A stretch of DNA of 64,000 nucleotides from Candidatus Opimibacter skivensis (GCA_016722045.1 JADKGY010000008.1:372001-436000), one strand, 5' to 3'. Numbered from the stretch's first letter, positions 17,585 through 27,644 are shown. The notes: a model not told the origin generated them from the letters alone. Made by a program: numbers and translations.

Positions 17585-20500
17585 TTAGAATTTGAGGTTT
17601 GTGCCGAGTAAGAAAACTCTTGGTGCGGGTACTGTGCCCCAGTCAATGCCTACAGCCAGATCCGAGGACACACCGTATCCCCTCGTATCATTTGTATTCG
17701 CCTGTATTTCCGGATCAAGCCCGGAGTATTTTGTAAATGTGAATAAGTTTTGTGCAGACACATATACCCTCCATGAGCTTATGCTTTTGCTTTTTACTAT
17801 TCCTTTCAGATCATATCCAATAGTGAGGTTGCGCACACGCATGTAAGAGCCATCTTCAAGAAATCGAGTTGATGAACGACGATTCCTGTTACGGTCATCA
17901 AGAGTTACCCTTGGAATATCTGTATTCGTGTTATTTGGTGTCCATCGGTCAAGTATCTTTTCATAACTATTAAATCCACGAAGCTGTGTTTCGTAAGCGA
18001 AATTGCCATAAAGAAAATACACATCATTTCCCTGTACACCCTGCACTAAAACAGAGAGATCAAAATGTTTCCAATTCAGGCTGGCATTGAAACCGTACGT
18101 GAAATCAGGAAATGGATTTCCAAGATGTGCACGGTCTTTATCATCGATGACATTGTCTCCATTGAGATCAGCAAATTTTACATCACCTGGTCGTGTATCG
18201 TTGCTTTGAAATGCACTGGCATCAATCTCTGCCTGTGTCTGAAAGATGCCTTCCATTTTATACAGATAGAATGAACCTAATGGAAAGCCAGGCTCAGTCC
18301 TTGTAAGTGGTCCGTCAGACAATCCGAACCCACCAAGCAATGGTTCAGTACCTGCAATAGAGATTACATTATTACTGACTGTTGAGATATTGGCACCAAC
18401 TTCATAGGTAAGTGCGGATCCTGATTTGCGAAAATTAAGTGCAAGCTCAAAACCTTTATTTTCCACTTTGCCCGCATTGACATATGGAGGACTGAAAGCT
18501 CCTGCAGTTTGTGGAAGAGGTACACGGACCAGAATATCATCCGTCTTCTTATCGTAGTAATCAGCAGCCAATGAGAATCTGTCACCCAGGAAACTGAGTT
18601 CAAGACCGACATCCGTCTGTGTGGTGGTTTCCCATTTTATTTTATCATTTCCGGTCTCAACGACTTGTGATCCTGTAGCGATTTGATCACCAAATGGATA
18701 AACAACTATGCCTGTCTGCACAAGAGAGCTGAATGGATAAATTCCAATTTCCTGGTTTCCAAGTTGTCCCCAGCTTGCTCTTAGTTTAGCATGCGAAATG
18801 AAATCTAAGTTTTTGAAAAAAGATTCATCAGAAATATTCCAGGCAACGGATACAGCAGGGAATACACCATACTTATTGCCCTTACCAAATCGTGATGATC
18901 CGTCACGGCGTAAAGATGCATTGAAGACATAGCGGTTTTTATAATTATAACCTAATTGACCGAAGTAGGAGAGAAGTCCCCATTCTGTCGCGACACCCGA
19001 TGCACTGATATCACCAAATGCCTGGTTGACACTATTGTCGATGAACCATAAATTCTGATTGGTGGTCATATAATTTCGTGCAGAAGCTCCGAGATAATCT
19101 GTCCGGTTAGCAATGGCTTCCATCCCGAGGAGAAAGCTGACGTTATGTTGTTTTTCAGCGCCTAATGAAGTACTATAGTCAAGTGTATTATTCCATACAA
19201 GATTTCGATCGATTACATTACCTCTGCTAAGCGATGTGGGATCATAGATGGCTGCTGAAAGTCTTTCTTTAAAAATGGTTTCACTTTGCATCAGCAGATC
19301 CATACCCAGATTAGTTCTGAATTTGAGGTTTTTCAGGAAGTTGTATTCGGCGAAAACATTTCCAAAAATCCTGTAGCGTTTGATGTTCCAGTGTGTAGAA
19401 TTGATGAAGACGATTGGATTTGCATTGCCATCACCATAGAGCATCGGATCGCCAAGCAAAGCTGAAGTATTATTCCAGTTACCATTTTTGTCTTTTGATG
19501 GAAATACCGGAGCTGCTATTAATGCATATCTAATCCCGCTCAATTGATTGCCCGGCCCTGCACCGTCACCTGAACTACCTATTACATCACGATCTGCAAA
19601 AGAGAGTGAGATGTTGTTGCCCACTTTAAATTTCCCTTTCCCAATATCGCCATTGAAGCGAAGTAAATATTTATCAAAACCCTGTCCTTTGAATACTCCT
19701 TTCTGACTTGAATATTCGCCAAGGATATAGAAGCTGCCATTATCACTACCGCCTGACGCCGAAAGAGAATGTCTTTGCATCGGAGCAACGCGGAATACTT
19801 CATTAAGCCAGTCATTATCAGGCAATGTATCAAGTATGGCAGGATTATATAATTCAAGCTGATGCGGAATATCACGTAATTCATTTGAATTTGTAATGGC
19901 TTCATTTCTGATCATGAGATAGTCCGAGGCATTCAATAATTTGGGAAGCCGGTTTGCCTCCTGGATTCCATAGTAGGAATCAAAGCTGAAAACCGGCGCT
20001 CCCTTCTTGCCTTTTTTGGTAGTGATGAGGATAACACCATTTGCTGAGCGAGCTCCATAGATTGAGGCCGATGCACCATCTTTAAGTACTTCGATGGATT
20101 CAATATCAGAGATCGCAAACATGTTGATGTTACCCGTAGTGGGTATGCCGTCGATAATATATAATGGATTGTTATTGCCCAATGTACCTGCGCCTCTTAT
20201 CCGCACGGCTATGTCATCACCCGGAGCACCTGTAGCTTGTGTGACCTGAATACCGGCCACTTGTCCCTGCAGAGCCTGGTCCAAACCAGTCAGAGGAAGA
20301 TGTTCGATGTTTTTTGCCTTTACAGAGGAGATTGAACTGGAGACATTGCTCTTTATTTCTTTTTTATACCCTACGACAATGACATCTTCAAGCACTTTCT
20401 TGTCCGTTTGAAGGGTGACATTGATCTGTGTCTGACCGTTGACAGGAAACGATTGGGCCACAAAACCAATAAAGCTGAATTCCAGGACGGCATCTGCAGA

Positions 20501-20710
20501 AGCTTGTATCCTATAGGCTCCATTGTAATCTGTTGAAGCGCCCAGGGTAGTGCCTTTGATTACAACATTTACACCGATCATCGGCTGTTGATCCTCTCCG
20601 GAGGTTACAATCCCTGACACGGTTAAGTCCTGACCATAAGTAAATATTGACAGGAAGGTCAATAAGAGGGTCACGGATAACTTCATCTTATTCAGAATAG
20701 TAGTCGTCAT
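17585..20710 (-). CDS. SusC/RagA family TonB-linked outer-membrane transporter
   Basis: A 1041-aa outer-membrane glycan transporter. It has a signal peptide (MKLSV... from residue 9, so initiation at 20686 is possible), a CarboxypepD_reg domain (about 28-115, with GVNVVIKGTTLGASTD), the plug with SusC signatures (LQGQVAGIQVTQATGAPGDD, IRIRGAGTLGNNNPLYIIDG-like, VLKDGASASIYGARSANGVI) and a beta barrel ending in LLGTNLKF. With SusD it forms the high-affinity uptake complex. An AraC-type regulator is transcribed divergently 181 bases away. No anti-sigma FecR-type plug extension is present. Confidence 0.96.
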   Translation of the reverse strand: MTTTILNKMKLSVTLLLTFLSIFTYGQDLTVSGIVTSGEDQQPMIGVNVVIKGTTLGASTDYNGAYRIQASADAVLEFSFIGFVAQSFPVNGQTQINVTLQTDKKVLEDVIVVGYKKEIKSNVSSSISSVKAKNIEHLPLTGLDQALQGQVAGIQVTQATGAPGDDIAVRIRGAGTLGNNNPLYIIDGIPTTGNINMFAISDIESIEVLKDGASASIYGARSANGVILITTKKGKKGAPVFSFDSYYGIQEANRLPKLLNASDYLMIRNEAITNSNELRDIPHQLELYNPAILDTLPDNDWLNEVFRVAPMQRHSLSASGGSDNGSFYILGEYSSQKGVFKGQGFDKYLLRFNGDIGKGKFKVGNNISLSFADRDVIGSSGDGAGPGNQLSGIRYALIAAPVFPSKDKNGNWNNTSALLGDPMLYGDGNANPIVFINSTHWNIKRYRIFGNVFAEYNFLKNLKFRTNLGMDLLMQSETIFKERLSAAIYDPTSLSRGNVIDRNLVWNNTLDYSTSLGAEKQHNVSFLLGMEAIANRTDYLGASARNYMTTNQNLWFIDNSVNQAFGDISASGVATEWGLLSYFGQLGYNYKNRYVFNASLRRDGSSRFGKGNKYGVFPAVSVAWNISDESFFKNLDFISHAKLRASWGQLGNQEIGIYPFSSLVQTGIVVYPFGDQIATGSQVVETGNDKIKWETTTQTDVGLELSFLGDRFSLAADYYDKKTDDILVRVPLPQTAGAFSPPYVNAGKVENKGFELALNFRKSGSALTYEVGANISTVSNNVISIAGTEPLLGGFGLSDGPLTRTEPGFPLGSFYLYKMEGIFQTQAEIDASAFQSNDTRPGDVKFADLNGDNVIDDKDRAHLGNPFPDFTYGFNASLNWKHFDLSVLVQGVQGNDVYFLYGNFAYETQLRGFNSYEKILDRWTPNNTNTDIPRVTLDDRNRNRRSSTRFLEDGSYMRVRNLTIGYDLKGIVKSKSISSWRVYVSAQNLFTFTKYSGLDPEIQANTNDTRGYGVSSDLAVGIDWGTVPAPRVFLLGTNLKF

Positions 20711-20891
20711 GCAAATAAATTTTTAAAAGCGATTCCACCTATGCATAGAGGGAACTGATCACTAGATGATACTACATAGGAACGGTAGGTCTAATCTACG
20801 ACGAAGGGAAACAGCAAATCTGTACTTTAAGTGAAAAGATTGGTACTTTTATGAATATCTGGTTATCCACAATTTAAACCTGCTTAATATT

Positions 20892-21869
20892 ATGAAGGTA
20901 TATCAGGAGATAACACCGGTCACCGGTGCTGACATATTTGTGATTCTGGACTCAGTCAACAAAGGTTTTGAGTATCCGATTCACAATCATGCTGAATTTG
21001 AATTGACATTAGTGATGGGCAGTGCAGGCACGCGCATTGTTGGAGATTCTGTTCTTCATTATGAAGATGAAGACCTGGTTCTGATCGGACCTTATTTATT
21101 CCACAAATGGGATGATGAGCACAAGAAGGGGGACAAGGAAAATCCCTGTCGTGTGGTGACGATACAGTTTGATATGCATTTGTTTGACAAATATTTTTTA
21201 TCAAAAAAACCATTTGCACTCATTCAGGAATTGCTGAAGACATCAGGCAGAGGCATCCGGTTTTTTGGAAAGACGAGAGAAGTAGCAAAAAAGAGGATCG
21301 AAAAACTTGTTGGTTTATCAGGGTTGGAAAGTGTAACCGAATTTTTACTGCTGTTGGATCTTTTGTCCAAATCCACTGAATCAGAATTTCTGGCCAACAC
21401 CGGATTCAATGTCAACCTTGTGCAGAGCAATAGTAAAAGATTGAATGCGGCATATCAATACATCATCGCTCATTTCCAGGAAAGCACGTTGAAGATGTCA
21501 AATGTTGCAGCGCAAATTAATCTGGGGGATTCAGCATTCAGCCATTTTTTTAAAAAAGCTACGAATCGAAGTTTCTCAGACTATTTAATTGCAATGCGAA
21601 TTGAATACGCTTGTAAATTATTGCTTGAATCAGACGAACAGATCAGTCGTATTGCTTTTTTATCAGGATTTAATAACATCGCCAATTTCAATCGTATGTT
21701 TAAAAAAGCGCATCAGGCTACACCGATCCGCTTTCGGAAAATATATCAGGAGAAAAGCAAATTCGATTGGAACAGACAGATTACACCCGGGCAGTTTATT
21801 CCTGCCGGTGTCAATGGAAAAAACGGAGACAAGCCGCTTGAATATAGTACCCGCTATGTGAGATCCTGA
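20892..21869 (+). CDS. AraC family transcriptional regulator (cupin + HTH)
   Basis: A 325-aa regulator with an N-terminal cupin-like sensing domain (about 15-110, NHAEFELTLVMGSAGTRIVG...DEDLVLIGP) and a C-terminal double helix-turn-helix AraC domain (about 185-290, with FSHFFKKATNRSFSDYLIAMRIEYACKLL and IAFLSGFNNIANFNRMFKKAHQATPIRFRK). It is divergent from susC and directly upstream of the ABC transporter genes, so it is the natural candidate regulator of both arms of the carbohydrate locus. Its ligand is probably a sugar; this is inferred. A near-consensus -7 element (TACTTTTA) lies at 20844-20851. Confidence 0.92.
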   Translation: MKVYQEITPVTGADIFVILDSVNKGFEYPIHNHAEFELTLVMGSAGTRIVGDSVLHYEDEDLVLIGPYLFHKWDDEHKKGDKENPCRVVTIQFDMHLFDKYFLSKKPFALIQELLKTSGRGIRFFGKTREVAKKRIEKLVGLSGLESVTEFLLLLDLLSKSTESEFLANTGFNVNLVQSNSKRLNAAYQYIIAHFQESTLKMSNVAAQINLGDSAFSHFFKKATNRSFSDYLIAMRIEYACKLLLESDEQISRIAFLSGFNNIANFNRMFKKAHQATPIRFRKIYQEKSKFDWNRQITPGQFIPAGVNGKNGDKPLEYSTRYVRS

Positions 21870-21902
21870 CCATTCAGATAGCATAGGCCAATAAAATTAT
21901 AA

Positions 21903-23189
21903 ATGACGTACAGAAACATCGTATTCTTTTTTAGTCTTACACTTATCGGGCTTTCATGTCGTGAACATCAGAAGGGTCAGGATGGACTTGTATATTGGTC
22001 TTCAAGCAATCCTGAAGAAATAAAATTTGCTAAAAAATATATTGACCAGTGGAATACTAACAATCCTGGCGAGCCGATAACATTTCAACCTGTTCCTGAA
22101 GGGCAATCAAGCGAAGAAGTTATTCTTGCAGCTGTCGTCGGGAAAACAACTCCTGATATTTATTCGAATATGTGGCAGGGCGATGTCGAGGATTTTGCGC
22201 GTGCAGGCGTATTGATTGCATTGGATACGATGGATGGTTTTATGGATTTCTTATATCAGCGATGCGATTCACTGGTTGTGCAGGAGATTACATCTACAAA
22301 TGGACATATTTACCAAATCCCGTGGAAGGTCAATCCGATCATCATGATGTACAATCCGACGATGTTTCATGATGCAGGTATAAAAGATGTACCTAAAAAT
22401 TATTCTTCTTATCTGGAAGCCGGAGGTAAAATTGAGGCACATGCTGAACATGCTGAACTTGGTATTCATTGGCTGGGGATTAGCGAGGTAAGTCCGATCT
22501 GGTGGCAACGGTTTTTTAATTTTTTGCCTTTATATTATGCAGCATCTCATGGTGCTCCACTGGTAAAGAACGACAAAGCTGTTTTTAATAATGAATATGG
22601 CGTTGGCGTATTTACTTTTTTGCAAGAGTTATATACACGAGGCTATTTTCCCCGCGAACAATTAAAAGGACAAAGCGATCCATTTCTTGCTTCGAGAGTT
22701 TCATCGACATTTACCGGACCATGGACGATTGAACAAAATGAAAAATTCAAACCCGAAGGATTTCAATATGAATTTGATTTCGTTCCTGTTCCGGATACCA
22801 TGACTGGCCCTGTATTTTCCTATGGTGATCCAAAAAACATAGTCATCTTCAATACATGCAGTGATCCTGAAAAAGCCTGGAGCTTTCTGAGGACCCTTCT
22901 GAGTACTGAAGCAGATATAGACTTCCTACAGTTGTCGGGTCAGTTTCCGCGACGAAAAGACATCAATACAAATCCACTCTTCCTGGATTACCTGAAGTAT
23001 TATCCAAAGCTTATCCCATTCGCTGAGCAGACAAAATATCTGAGAGGAATGGATTGTGAGCCGTATATGAAAGAAGTGTTGGATATCATCTCACAGGAAT
23101 ACGAAGCATGTGTTGTATACGGAAGGAAATCACCGAAAGATGCGATTGATGATGCAGCGAAGGCCGTGGATCTTTTATACATACACTAA
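21903..23189 (+). CDS. sugar ABC transporter substrate-binding lipoprotein
   Basis: A 428-aa family 1 extracellular solute-binding protein. Its signal peptide ends in a loose lipobox (LIGLSC, Cys about 19), as expected for an inner-membrane-anchored binding protein. Family features include GLVYWSSSNPEEIKFAKKY, TTPDIYSNMWQGDVEDFARAGVLIALD, YQIPWKVNPIIMMYN and GPWTIEQNEK. It is followed by two permeases, and the ATPase lies four genes on, completing an importer. The substrate is likely an oligosaccharide released by the SusCD arm. An array of five 7-bp units follows its stop. Confidence 0.9.
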   Translation: MTYRNIVFFFSLTLIGLSCREHQKGQDGLVYWSSSNPEEIKFAKKYIDQWNTNNPGEPITFQPVPEGQSSEEVILAAVVGKTTPDIYSNMWQGDVEDFARAGVLIALDTMDGFMDFLYQRCDSLVVQEITSTNGHIYQIPWKVNPIIMMYNPTMFHDAGIKDVPKNYSSYLEAGGKIEAHAEHAELGIHWLGISEVSPIWWQRFFNFLPLYYAASHGAPLVKNDKAVFNNEYGVGVFTFLQELYTRGYFPREQLKGQSDPFLASRVSSTFTGPWTIEQNEKFKPEGFQYEFDFVPVPDTMTGPVFSYGDPKNIVIFNTCSDPEKAWSFLRTLLSTEADIDFLQLSGQFPRRKDINTNPLFLDYLKYYPKLIPFAEQTKYLRGMDCEPYMKEVLDIISQEYEACVVYGRKSPKDAIDDAAKAVDLLYIH

Positions 23190-23193
23190 TAAG

Positions 23194-23228
23194 TAACGAA
23201 TAACGAATGACGAGTAACGAATAACAAC
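23194..23228. repeat. heptanucleotide tandem array (TAACGAA/TGACGAG)
   Basis: Five 7-bp units between the binding-protein stop and the permease start: TAACGAA, TAACGAA, TGACGAG, TAACGAA, TAACAAC. The reverse complement matches the units at 43365-43413. Confidence 0.85.
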
Positions 23229-23244
23229 ATACAAACCTAATAAA

Positions 23245-24195
23245 TTGAGAAGTAAAGGAACTGAAAGAAAGTCCCCGGTTGCTGAGCTGTCGCACAAGGT
23301 TGCGGGAAAGCCGGTCGAAGCATTAGGGGATTTAGGGGTAAAAAGGAAAAGCTCTACTTCCTCCTACCTCCTCGTCTCGCCATACATCCTCCATTTCACC
23401 GTATTTGTTTTATTTCCTGTTGGGTTTTCATTATTCCTCACGTTTCATGAATGGAATATTATTGGTCCCATGAAGTATGTAGGTCTGGCCAACTATGAGA
23501 AACTTATTCAGGATCAATATTTTTTGAAATCCATCAGGAATACACTTGTTTTTTTGGCCATTCATATTCCATTGCAAATCGTCATCGCTTTAGGACTTGC
23601 AGCAGTGCTGAATGAAAAGATATGGTTCAGGGCTTTTTTCAGAGGTGCGTTCTTTATGCCTGTAGTCGTATCAGGTGTTGTGGTCACGATTCTTTGGCAA
23701 CAACTCTATGGATATGAAATGGGCTCAATCAACACTTTTCTGATGTGGATAGGTATAAAAAAAGTAGGCTGGCTCATTGATCCTTTCTGGGCAATGCCTT
23801 CAATAGCGATCATGGCCACATGGAAAAATGTGGGCCTCTATATCATTCTTTTTCTTGTGGGCCTGCAATCTGTGCCCCGGTCTTTGTATGAAGCTGCTGA
23901 TCTTGAAGGTGCAAGTAAATGGCAGAAGTTCATCTACATCACGCTGCCGGGTATTAACCCTACAATATTTATGGTTGTGGTCTTGTCTACGATCAGTGGA
24001 TTCTCATTGTTCATCGAACCTTATGTCATGACAGGAGGCGGACCACTCAACACGACACTTTCATCAGTGCTCTATATTTATAAGCAGGGTTTTTTCTATT
24101 ACCACATGGGTTATGCCGCGACCATGGGTTTTGTATTTGCCTTGCTGATTCTTTTTGTGGTGATGATTCAACGACTAACCATCGAAAACAAATAA
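23245..24195 (+). CDS. ABC sugar permease, MalF/UgpA type
   Basis: A 316-aa inner-membrane permease with six predicted transmembrane segments after a cytoplasmic N-tail. The EAA loop contacting the ATPase is YEAADLEGASKWQKFIYITL (about 213-232). It pairs with the MalG-type permease 3 bases downstream. The only in-frame initiator upstream of the first membrane segment is a TTG at 23245. The following ~22 codons are formed by the dispersed GGTTGCTGAGCTGT element (copy B), giving an N-tail (SPVAELSHKVAGKPVEALGD) unrelated to the family. This tail is highly unusual, and the initiation site is therefore uncertain. Confidence 0.88.
   Translation: MRSKGTERKSPVAELSHKVAGKPVEALGDLGVKRKSSTSSYLLVSPYILHFTVFVLFPVGFSLFLTFHEWNIIGPMKYVGLANYEKLIQDQYFLKSIRNTLVFLAIHIPLQIVIALGLAAVLNEKIWFRAFFRGAFFMPVVVSGVVVTILWQQLYGYEMGSINTFLMWIGIKKVGWLIDPFWAMPSIAIMATWKNVGLYIILFLVGLQSVPRSLYEAADLEGASKWQKFIYITLPGINPTIFMVVVLSTISGFSLFIEPYVMTGGGPLNTTLSSVLYIYKQGFFYYHMGYAATMGFVFALLILFVVMIQRLTIENK
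23273..23340. repeat. dispersed GGTTGCTGAGCTGT element, copy B, inside a coding frame
   Basis: Has GGTTGCTGAGCTGTCGCACA, then GGTCGAAGCATTAGGGG, then GATTTAGGGGTAAAA. The last part resembles the CCCCTAAATCCCC element found at 31208-31319 and 43791-43814. It is read without interruption in the permease frame. Confidence 0.8.
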
Positions 24196-24198
24196 GGC

Positions 24199-25008
24199 AT
24201 GAGAAAAGCAATCCTATATATTTTATTGTGCTTATTCGCATTTGTGTTCTTGTACCCGTTTATCTGGATGGTAAGTGCATCTCTTTCTGAAGAGAGAAGC
24301 ATCAAGGATATAGTACTGACACCGGTTCATTTTACATTCGAACAATACACCAAACTTTTTCAAAGCATACCGATACTTGGTTCATTAGCGAATAGTCTCA
24401 TTGTAGCTACTGCAGTCACAGCAGGTGTACTGATTCTCGGTTCGATGGTTGGCTATGCGTTAGCAAGACACAGGTTCGCGGGAAGAAATGCGATTTTTTA
24501 TCTGATCCTTTTTACAATGACCCTTCCGTTTCAACTGACACTTATTCCAAATTATATTTTAATGGTGGAGTTTGGATGGACCAATTCATTTGCGGCGCTC
24601 ATCATTCCGGCGATGCTCAATGCGTTTGCGATCATTTTATTCAGGCAACATTTTATGTCTATCCCGCAGGACTTAATTGATGCAGCAAGGATTGATGGGT
24701 GTAATGAATTGCGCATTTTGTTCCAGGTATTATGGCCGATATCAGTACCCACATTGATTACAGTAGGGATCATTACATTCATGACATCATGGAATGAAGT
24801 GTTGTGGCCCATCATTGTGATCCGCAAAGAAAGCCTCATGACCATGCCACAGCTTGTGACCTTGTATGCGGTAGGTGGTCGTTCACTTGGTCAAATTGGC
24901 ATGAAGCTAGCCAGTGCCACGATGCTCGCTATGCCTATCATCATCGCGTATCTCATTTTTCAAAAATATTTCATTCAAAGTATGGCCAATTCCGGTCTTA
25001 AAGAATAA
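24199..25008 (+). CDS. ABC sugar permease, MalG/UgpE type
   Basis: A 269-aa inner-membrane permease with six transmembrane segments. The EAA motif appears as IDAARIDGCNELRILFQVLW (about 160-180). The start ATG lies 3 bases after the MalF-type stop. Length and topology are standard for the family. It forms the translocation pore with the preceding permease and is expected to be powered by the MalK-type ATPase at 27645. Confidence 0.93.
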   Translation: MRKAILYILLCLFAFVFLYPFIWMVSASLSEERSIKDIVLTPVHFTFEQYTKLFQSIPILGSLANSLIVATAVTAGVLILGSMVGYALARHRFAGRNAIFYLILFTMTLPFQLTLIPNYILMVEFGWTNSFAALIIPAMLNAFAIILFRQHFMSIPQDLIDAARIDGCNELRILFQVLWPISVPTLITVGIITFMTSWNEVLWPIIVIRKESLMTMPQLVTLYAVGGRSLGQIGMKLASATMLAMPIIIAYLIFQKYFIQSMANSGLKE

Positions 25009-25022
25009 TAAACACTGACAAA

Positions 25023-26288
25023 ATGCTAATAGAAAGACTACCTGTACATTTTGACGCTGACCCTAAGAAAGTCATCCTTTTATATCTCGACCCCGGAGAG
25101 TCTGAGCGCCTTGGAAGGTTTTCAACTTATGTTGATGCCATGTCTGACGATCAGGCTGATGTGTTTTACAAAGAGACGACTACACTTTTTACACATAGAC
25201 ATAGAAAGATGAATGAGACTGTGCTCGAACATGCTCAACGAGGATTGTCGTCTTTAAAGGGTTCGTTTGATTTTTCTGAAAAACAAAAACTTGTCTTTGG
25301 ATCTTTTCTCACAAAAGAATATTCCGTAGAAGCTGCTGCACTTTTTAATCCTTCTATTGTAGAGCATCCTGATCAGACCGGATTAGCTGCCGGAGAAACA
25401 CGCTTTGTATTGTCTCTTCGCTCTGTAGGTGAAGGACACATTTCCAGCGTAGGTTTTATGGAAGGTGTGATCGATGGTGCCAATCATATTCGCTTCACTG
25501 CACAAGGACCATGGCGTACACCGGGAGTAAAATCGCTGCCTAAAGGAGGTGATGATGATCATTATGATATTGATTTTGGTGATGATATTCCATTACCTGA
25601 ACGTGTCATTTTTCCGCAGGCTAAAAGTGAATCGATGGGGATAGAAGATTTGCGTCTTGTCAAATTTTCAGATGGTGGTGAATCTAAATACATGGGCACA
25701 TACACGGCCTACGATGGTAAAAGTATTCTTTCGAAAATGATGGAGACAACCGATTTCCAACATTTCAATATTCGCAAATTCAAAGGAAGTGAGATTGATA
25801 ATAAAGGCATCGCTTTTTTTCCCCGCAAAATAAATGGGCAATATGTCGTGAGCTCAAGACAAGGTGGTGAAAAACTGACCATCATGCGATCAGATGATTA
25901 TATGACCTGGAATCATAAAGAGCCACTCCAACAACCAACAAGAGGGTTTGAACTTGTGCAGATTGGGAATTGTGGTTCACCTATTGAGACATCAGAAGGT
26001 TGGTTGTTGATCACGCATCACGTCGGTCCGATGAGAAGATATACATTGGGCGTCACACTTCTTGATCTTGATCAACCACACAAAGTGATTTCAATATTAG
26101 ACAAACCATTGATGGAGCCACTGGAAAGTGAACGTGAAGGATATGTACCCAATGTGCTTTACACTTGTGGGTGGATGCAACATGGGGACAGCATCCTGAT
26201 TCCGTATGCAATGTCAGATGTAGCTTGTGGTTTTGCGTCGTTAAATACAAAGGAAATCCTGGAGAGATTATTAAAGAGTAAAAAATAA
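25023..26288 (+). CDS. GH130 family beta-mannoside phosphorylase/hydrolase-like enzyme
   Basis: A 421-aa cytoplasmic protein without a signal peptide, with a five-bladed propeller pattern. Family GH130 is recognised by NPSIVEHPDQ (about 111-120), MGIEDLRLVKF (about 206-216; the Asp is the expected general acid), MGTYTAYDG, GIAFFPRKING and the LLITHHVGPMRRYTLG stretch. GH130 members cleave beta-mannosides, mostly by phosphorolysis. Whether this one uses phosphate is not decidable here. Lying between the permeases and the ATPase, it probably processes the imported oligosaccharide. It overlaps the next gene by one base (stop/start TAATG). Confidence 0.87.
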   Translation: MLIERLPVHFDADPKKVILLYLDPGESERLGRFSTYVDAMSDDQADVFYKETTTLFTHRHRKMNETVLEHAQRGLSSLKGSFDFSEKQKLVFGSFLTKEYSVEAAALFNPSIVEHPDQTGLAAGETRFVLSLRSVGEGHISSVGFMEGVIDGANHIRFTAQGPWRTPGVKSLPKGGDDDHYDIDFGDDIPLPERVIFPQAKSESMGIEDLRLVKFSDGGESKYMGTYTAYDGKSILSKMMETTDFQHFNIRKFKGSEIDNKGIAFFPRKINGQYVVSSRQGGEKLTIMRSDDYMTWNHKEPLQQPTRGFELVQIGNCGSPIETSEGWLLITHHVGPMRRYTLGVTLLDLDQPHKVISILDKPLMEPLESEREGYVPNVLYTCGWMQHGDSILIPYAMSDVACGFASLNTKEILERLLKSKK

Positions 26289-27598
26289 TGATGGACAATT
26301 CATTTCGTGGATTTGTGAGGCAATTGTGCGGTGCAATGTTTGTTGCCATGATTTTTTTGGCATTAATCCAATGTACACCCGCTGTGCCCAAAACGCAGGA
26401 CACTTCGCATTTTGCAGTAAATTCTGCTCACCTCGATGCCTTGTATGAGGAGAAAAAAGTTTCAGGTCAGGATGTAGGCATCATTCACATCTATTCAGAA
26501 TATCCGGATTACCACAGGGTCGGTGATAACGATGAGGGAATCGCATGTGTAGATGATGCTTCAAGAGCGGCCGTTTTTTATCTACGTCAGTATAAAAAAT
26601 ATTCTTCGAAAGAGGATTTGCATAAAGCGACGATGTTGCTCAGGTTTCTGGTGGTGATGCAGGCGGAGAATGGGTACTTCTACAATTTTATATGGCCTGA
26701 TGGTAGCATCAATAAAGATGGGGTGACGAGTGCACCTTCAGCTGTCTGGTGGTCCTGGCGTTCGCTTTGGGCTTTTGGTGAAGCCATTGATGTGCTTGGT
26801 CCGAATAAGCCCCTGTCAAAGCAGATCAGTATACATCGGGATTTACTGATCAATGCAATGCTGAATGAAAAATTTCTTTATTCAACAAAAACAGACACTG
26901 CCGGCGGAGTTGTGATTCCAATGTGGCTGCCGAAAGAAGGTGCTACGGATCAATCATCCATTATTCTATTAGGCCTCGCTTCAGCTTACCGTCAGGATAT
27001 TTATAAAAATGATAAACCGAAACGATATGCCATCAACATGATGATGAATCACCTGGCCGACGGGATCATGATGATGCAGATAGAAGATCCGGGTAATTTT
27101 TGCGATGGCGCATTTCTGAGTTGGCAAAATCTATGGCATGCTTATGCTAATCTTCAGAGTTATGCATTACTCTCAGCAGGGCAGGTGTTGAAAGATCCGC
27201 ATATGGAATCCCATGCTTTGTATGAGATAGATAATTTTTATCCTGCAGTGTATGCAAGGGGATATCTGGAAAGTTTTTGGATTCGCATGAAAAAAGGAAG
27301 AGCTATCGTATATGATTTGAAGAGTGTGCCACAGATCGCTTATGGAATCAGGCCAATGGTATTTGCATGTATGAAGGCTTATGAAGTGACAGGTGATGTT
27401 AAATATAAAGCACGTGCGAGTCAATTGGCTTCATGGTTTTCGGGTCAGAATCCGGCGCATGCAGCGATGTATGATCCGATGACAGGAATAGGTTTTGATG
27501 GATTATCCGGACCTGCACAAATAAACAGGAACTCGGGGGCAGAATCAACCATTGAGGCCTTATTGACCATGCAGGTGATGGAAGGTGTAAAGAATTAA
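26288..27598 (+). CDS. lipoprotein with alpha/alpha-barrel glycosidase-like fold
   Basis: A 436-aa protein with a signal peptide and a cysteine at about residue 29 (ALIQC), suggesting lipidation. The body is a repetitive helical domain (ENGYFYNFIWPDGSINKD, SAVWWSWRSLWAFGEAID, GNFCDGAFLSWQNLWHAYANLQSYALL, RPMVFACMKAYEVTGDVKYKARASQLASWFSG) typical of (alpha/alpha)6 or alpha-toroid glycosidases. I cannot assign a family. It is translationally coupled to the GH130 gene by a TAATG overlap, so it probably acts on the same substrate in the periplasm or at the outer membrane. The DGS.NKDGVTSAP stretch may form part of the active site; this is a guess. Confidence 0.65.
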   Translation: MMDNSFRGFVRQLCGAMFVAMIFLALIQCTPAVPKTQDTSHFAVNSAHLDALYEEKKVSGQDVGIIHIYSEYPDYHRVGDNDEGIACVDDASRAAVFYLRQYKKYSSKEDLHKATMLLRFLVVMQAENGYFYNFIWPDGSINKDGVTSAPSAVWWSWRSLWAFGEAIDVLGPNKPLSKQISIHRDLLINAMLNEKFLYSTKTDTAGGVVIPMWLPKEGATDQSSIILLGLASAYRQDIYKNDKPKRYAINMMMNHLADGIMMMQIEDPGNFCDGAFLSWQNLWHAYANLQSYALLSAGQVLKDPHMESHALYEIDNFYPAVYARGYLESFWIRMKKGRAIVYDLKSVPQIAYGIRPMVFACMKAYEVTGDVKYKARASQLASWFSGQNPAHAAMYDPMTGIGFDGLSGPAQINRNSGAESTIEALLTMQVMEGVKN

Positions 27599-27615
27599 AT
27601 CTTAAATCTTAAATC
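27595..27615. repeat. short heptamer array (TTAAATC x3)
   Basis: Three exact 7-bp units that begin at the stop codon of the preceding lipoprotein gene and run into the gap before the ATPase gene. Confidence 0.7.
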
Positions 27616-27644
27616 TAAAATACCAAAATCGAAAATAACTTGAT

